Below are positions 61,401 to 64,000 of a stretch of 64,000 bases of DNA, piece after piece. The stretch spans positions 2,542,001 to 2,606,000 of the forward strand of contig OY821751.1 in the NCBI GenBank assembly GCA_963682055.1, in the 5' to 3' direction. Position numbers and translations under genes: made by a program. The notes beneath the pieces were generated by a model. The model was not told the DNA's origin. It searched no databases and worked only from the letters and a program-made list of their open reading frames with translations. Each line of letters starts with the position of its first letter. Positions within the stretch are counted from its first letter, which is position 1. This DNA comes from Primula veris (taxonomy: Eukaryota; Streptophyta; Magnoliopsida; Ericales; Primulaceae).

Positions 61401-64000
61401 AGTAGTACACTGAAAAATAGGGATGCTTACGACATGTTTGCTTTAGTATCCTGGATGATGCTTTTATTATATTTTTATATATCAATGGAAATATTGGTCA
61501 TGATGGGAAAAAAGAAAGGAAAAGATAGTGGGATCTATTCCAATTTGATGCCAAACTTCCATTAGTGTGTTGGTACCCACATATTATAACCCCGATAGTC
61601 TATTCATAAATAGGCTACCTTGCATTTTCTCGGTTGTTTGACGTGACTTTAATTTATGTAGCAATTTGATTGGGTTTTTCTTTGGTATATTTGTAATCAG
61701 AGTTCTATGACGTAATTTTATGGTTTTATTGTAGGAACTTGGCTAGTATGCATCAAATTCCGGAAGCATCAAAATTTTCGATTCAACTTTCTCAGCGTGG
61801 AAGTTATTTGACTTCTCCAATTAATCTGAGTTTTTTGGAAGCTGGATCTCTTGCTTGGAGAACACGTATAGTATCAACTCGAGGTATCCTCAGCCTCTAC
61901 CTACTATATGCAATCATACAAAACTTGAGAATTAAAAAATCATAGGTAGATAGATATATTCAGGCCTTGAACACATTAGGAACACTGCTTTTACCGACCA
62001 GTTATGGTTTCTCTCATTTTGAACGCCAAAATCATATGAAACTATCGGAACTGTTCTGGAACCAAACTGCTATACAGAAGTAACAGAACTGTTCTAAATT
62101 ATAACCAGTCTTTAAACCATTAAAGACAAGATTACTATCCTCTTGAAGAAATATGTAGCTTCTATAGTCTTAATTGGTCATACTTCAGCAAGGGAATAAT
62201 TTGAAAAAGTATAAATTTGGTTTGATCTTTATTATTTGAAACCTTAAATTGGTCTTTATCCGAACCTTTTACATTAGTCTTTCATTTGGTTCTTATACTG
62301 TTCTGCTAAAGTAATGTATGCACATTGAAGCTATCTTTAATTGCTTTCTAATAGTTTTTACTTAGATGTGAAACGAGAAGTCATGCTTATATTTTCCTGT
62401 AATTTATAAACCAATTTCTTCTCAGGCCTTATCTTTTTCTAAACAGATTCCAAAACTTATCCTGGGCCATTTCTCATCATTGACGTCACTAGAGAAAGTG
62501 AGGTATGCTTGGAGTATAACTTACATGCGTTTTCTCTTAATGTTTTGTACAGCAAAGAGTCGTGTTTTTTTATACGCCAACATAAGTACATTGTGATTAG
62601 TACGCTAACCTAACATCTTATACAATATAAAAGTGATCATTTAGCATGTAGATTGATGTACAAAATTTATACTTGGCAAAAAGTTTGTCTGCGATAGTGA
62701 TATTAAAAAATGTGAGGATTTGATTGATTTGTTGATGCTTTAGTCTTATGAAGGAAAAAACTTATAGGCTATTGTACAAAACGAAGAATGCGTAATAGAA
62801 TACTGTAGACAGCAGTAAAAGCCCTTTATACACGATTCTGGTACTATTGAGTTTAAAAAGAAATCTGTAAATCTAATTGTGCTGCCTTTTCTCACAGGAG
62901 GGGTTATCCATTTCAGTTTCTCCATTATTGAGAATATATAATGAAACTAAATTCTCCATGGAGTTGAGTTTTCGACGCCCTCAACAGGAAGCAACCAAGG
63001 CCGCACCCGTGATTCTTAAATCGGGGGAGACGGTAGATGAATCTGTGGCAGCTTTTGATGCTATTAATTTATCTGGTGATTTGAGAAAGGCCTTGATGTC
63101 TCTTAGTGTTGGTATGGTTTGCCTATTCAGCACTCATTTTTTTTCTTTTCCGGTAAGTAAGTATATATTAACAGAAAAAAAGGGGACCTAACCTATCGTC
63201 AAGATAGTGGTGTGCAAGAAAATGATTATGTATGTGTCAGGAATATCACTTTTGCACACCAACCTATCGTAATTCACAATTTTTGGACACCAATCTACAC
63301 AAATTGGTCAACTATTACCAGCCTACCAAATTCACTATGTAGATTCCAATCATATACAAAATGACACAATTAGTACACCGAACTATTTGAATTAAGGAGT
63401 TCTTTAGAGTCAAAATTTTAATGACGGTGTACAAATTGTTTGATTTTGTGTAGATTGGTGCTTAATATGTTAGCCTAATCGAAGAATTAATACATAATTA
63501 GTGTTTTTTTTATTTGAAATTGTAGAGCTGTTATACTAATTGACTAATGTTAGTTTGGTGTAGAAGTGAATTTAGATAGTATGTTGTACTAATTGTCAAA
63601 AGTTGATTCGTCGTTGTACAAATGTTCTCAATGCTTGTGCAAGAAAGTCATTACGTGTGCTTGTACATGACAACCCAGTTTCCAGCAATTTTGAAAGCTT
63701 TTGGGATTCTTCTTTTCTGTAATCCTCTTATTCTTTGCAATCCTGGAACGCAGTGCACTTTTTTTATGGGTGATCATTGTTCACATATACAACGTTTTCT
63801 AATACTTCTCTGTGCCTTTTTGAGGTTTTGTAGTTGGAATTGATTGAAACTTAATTTGCAGGGAACTTCCTACTTTCTTTTAGACCAAATGTTATGGATG
63901 ACTTGACAAGCTCTAAAAGGCCAATTTCTGTAGAGTGGTCTCTTGATCTTAAGGGTGGAAAAACCGTCAAAATCTCTGGCGTATTTGATAAATTAAGCTA
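46451..64000 (+). CDS. VPS13: VPS13-like intermembrane lipid-transfer protein, 5' part of gene
   Basis: Eighteen exons join in one frame with GT-AG introns: 46451-46725, 47999-48095, 50839-52943, 54019-54133, 54772-55485, 55923-56009, 56080-56314, 57015-57418, 57988-58102, 58562-58686, 59170-59738, 59816-59933, 60021-60137, 61012-61106, 61735-61883, 62447-62502, 62898-63111, 63862 to the window end; about 1,909 residues, continuing outside. The first 92 residues (MAINALINRKLVSLLSPYL, WSADTFVIQVRGVHVVL) have the layout of a chorein N terminus. Exon 3 is one 2.1-kb exon with a basic helix (RARRIARYRAELEREN) and hydrophobic stretches. From about residue 1,820 (LSISVSPLLRIYNETKFSME...) the sequence looks like the SHR-binding region of VPS13 proteins. 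Such proteins form long hydrophobic grooves that move lipids between membranes at contact sites. The N terminus differs from standard VPS13, suggesting a divergent plant branch. The weak acceptor of exon 2 is the least certain junction. Confidence 0.85.
46891..47545 (+). repeat. minisatellite in intron 1 of the VPS13-like gene
   Basis: About 14 units of ~35-65 bases, each with agggcctgtttggcttcgac followed by a T run and tgtagttttt; 11 carry an exact gggcctgttt. The unit resembles one end of a GGGCCTGTTTGG-type MITE, so it may have grown by amplification of a transposon end. Confidence 0.9.
47758..47820 (+). repeat. duplicated 3' end of VPS13-like exon 1
   Basis: tcgtattggtctg, gtttgtgat, gttgttctgtaag and nearby bases repeat the end of exon 1 and its donor (46669-46730) with several changes. 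It lies in intron 1, so it is a decayed copy with a donor-like end but an interrupted frame. Confidence 0.75.
48489..48693. mobile_element. Stowaway-like MITE in VPS13-like intron 2
   Basis: Left ctccttcgtccct and right acggagggag form the inverted ends of the Stowaway type seen at 12993; the interior is AT-rich. Confidence 0.55.
48870..49905. mobile_element. hAT-like non-autonomous element in VPS13-like intron 2
   Basis: Left ttggccttgtttggtttaca and right gatgcaaccaagcgaggccaa are an inverted pair; next to each end are many agtatacttttcta/ tacttttaagtat words. About 1 kb without a frame. The target duplication was not found, so the boundaries are approximate. Confidence 0.55.

Noticed and set aside
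1..64000. CRISPR array, operon, phage or bacterial-type defence system
   Set aside because: The DNA is plant nuclear with introns and plant transposons; the tandem repeats here lack the regular spacer structure of CRISPR.

Overview
This window is plant nuclear DNA, most likely from a eudicot. It is AT-rich, genes have GT-AG introns, MITEs and LTR elements are dense, and the gene families (CYP76-type P450, REM-type B3, JINGUBANG-like WD40, CML, plant VPS13-like) are plant ones. An asterid such as a member of Asteraceae is possible, but that is a guess.

Layout. 1-16.7 kb is a locally duplicated block. Two CYP76-type P450 genes lie on the minus strand (1729-3375 and 9951-11609) about 8.2 kb apart, each followed on the upstream side by related non-coding sequence and by pieces of REM/B3 genes. 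One REM piece is only a first exon (7544-7597). The next (13331-16636) is a four-exon gene with no start codon, two premature stops and a 1.54-kb solo LTR in its last codons. 19.3-26.3 kb holds two apparently intact REM genes, each with two B3 domains, arranged tail to tail (plus 19282-21280; minus 22226-26268, whose first intron of 3.2 kb is full of small transposons). 28.0-32.7 kb is a Ty1/copia retrotransposon with both LTRs and a 5-bp target duplication but without gag and with a broken pol. 36.8-38.1 kb is an intronless seven-repeat WD40 gene; 41.2-42.3 kb has an unidentified exon and a calmodulin-like gene with a one-base frameshift. From 46.45 kb to the right edge runs the 5' part of a very large VPS13-like lipid-transfer protein gene: I could join 18 exons in one continuous frame (about 1,909 residues so far), and the gene continues out of the window.

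The space between genes is mostly transposon debris: six copies of a ~190-bp CACTA-ended MITE, several hAT-type elements with recognisable 8-bp target duplications, Tourist- and Stowaway-type MITEs, a probable Mutator-type element, a long foldback hairpin and two minisatellites. The genes do not form an evident pathway. The P450 and REM genes share a history of segmental duplication rather than a known function. I did not find a convincing unknown molecular system; the most informative signals are the P450/REM duplication history, the solo LTR in a REM gene, and several gene models that need transcript support.
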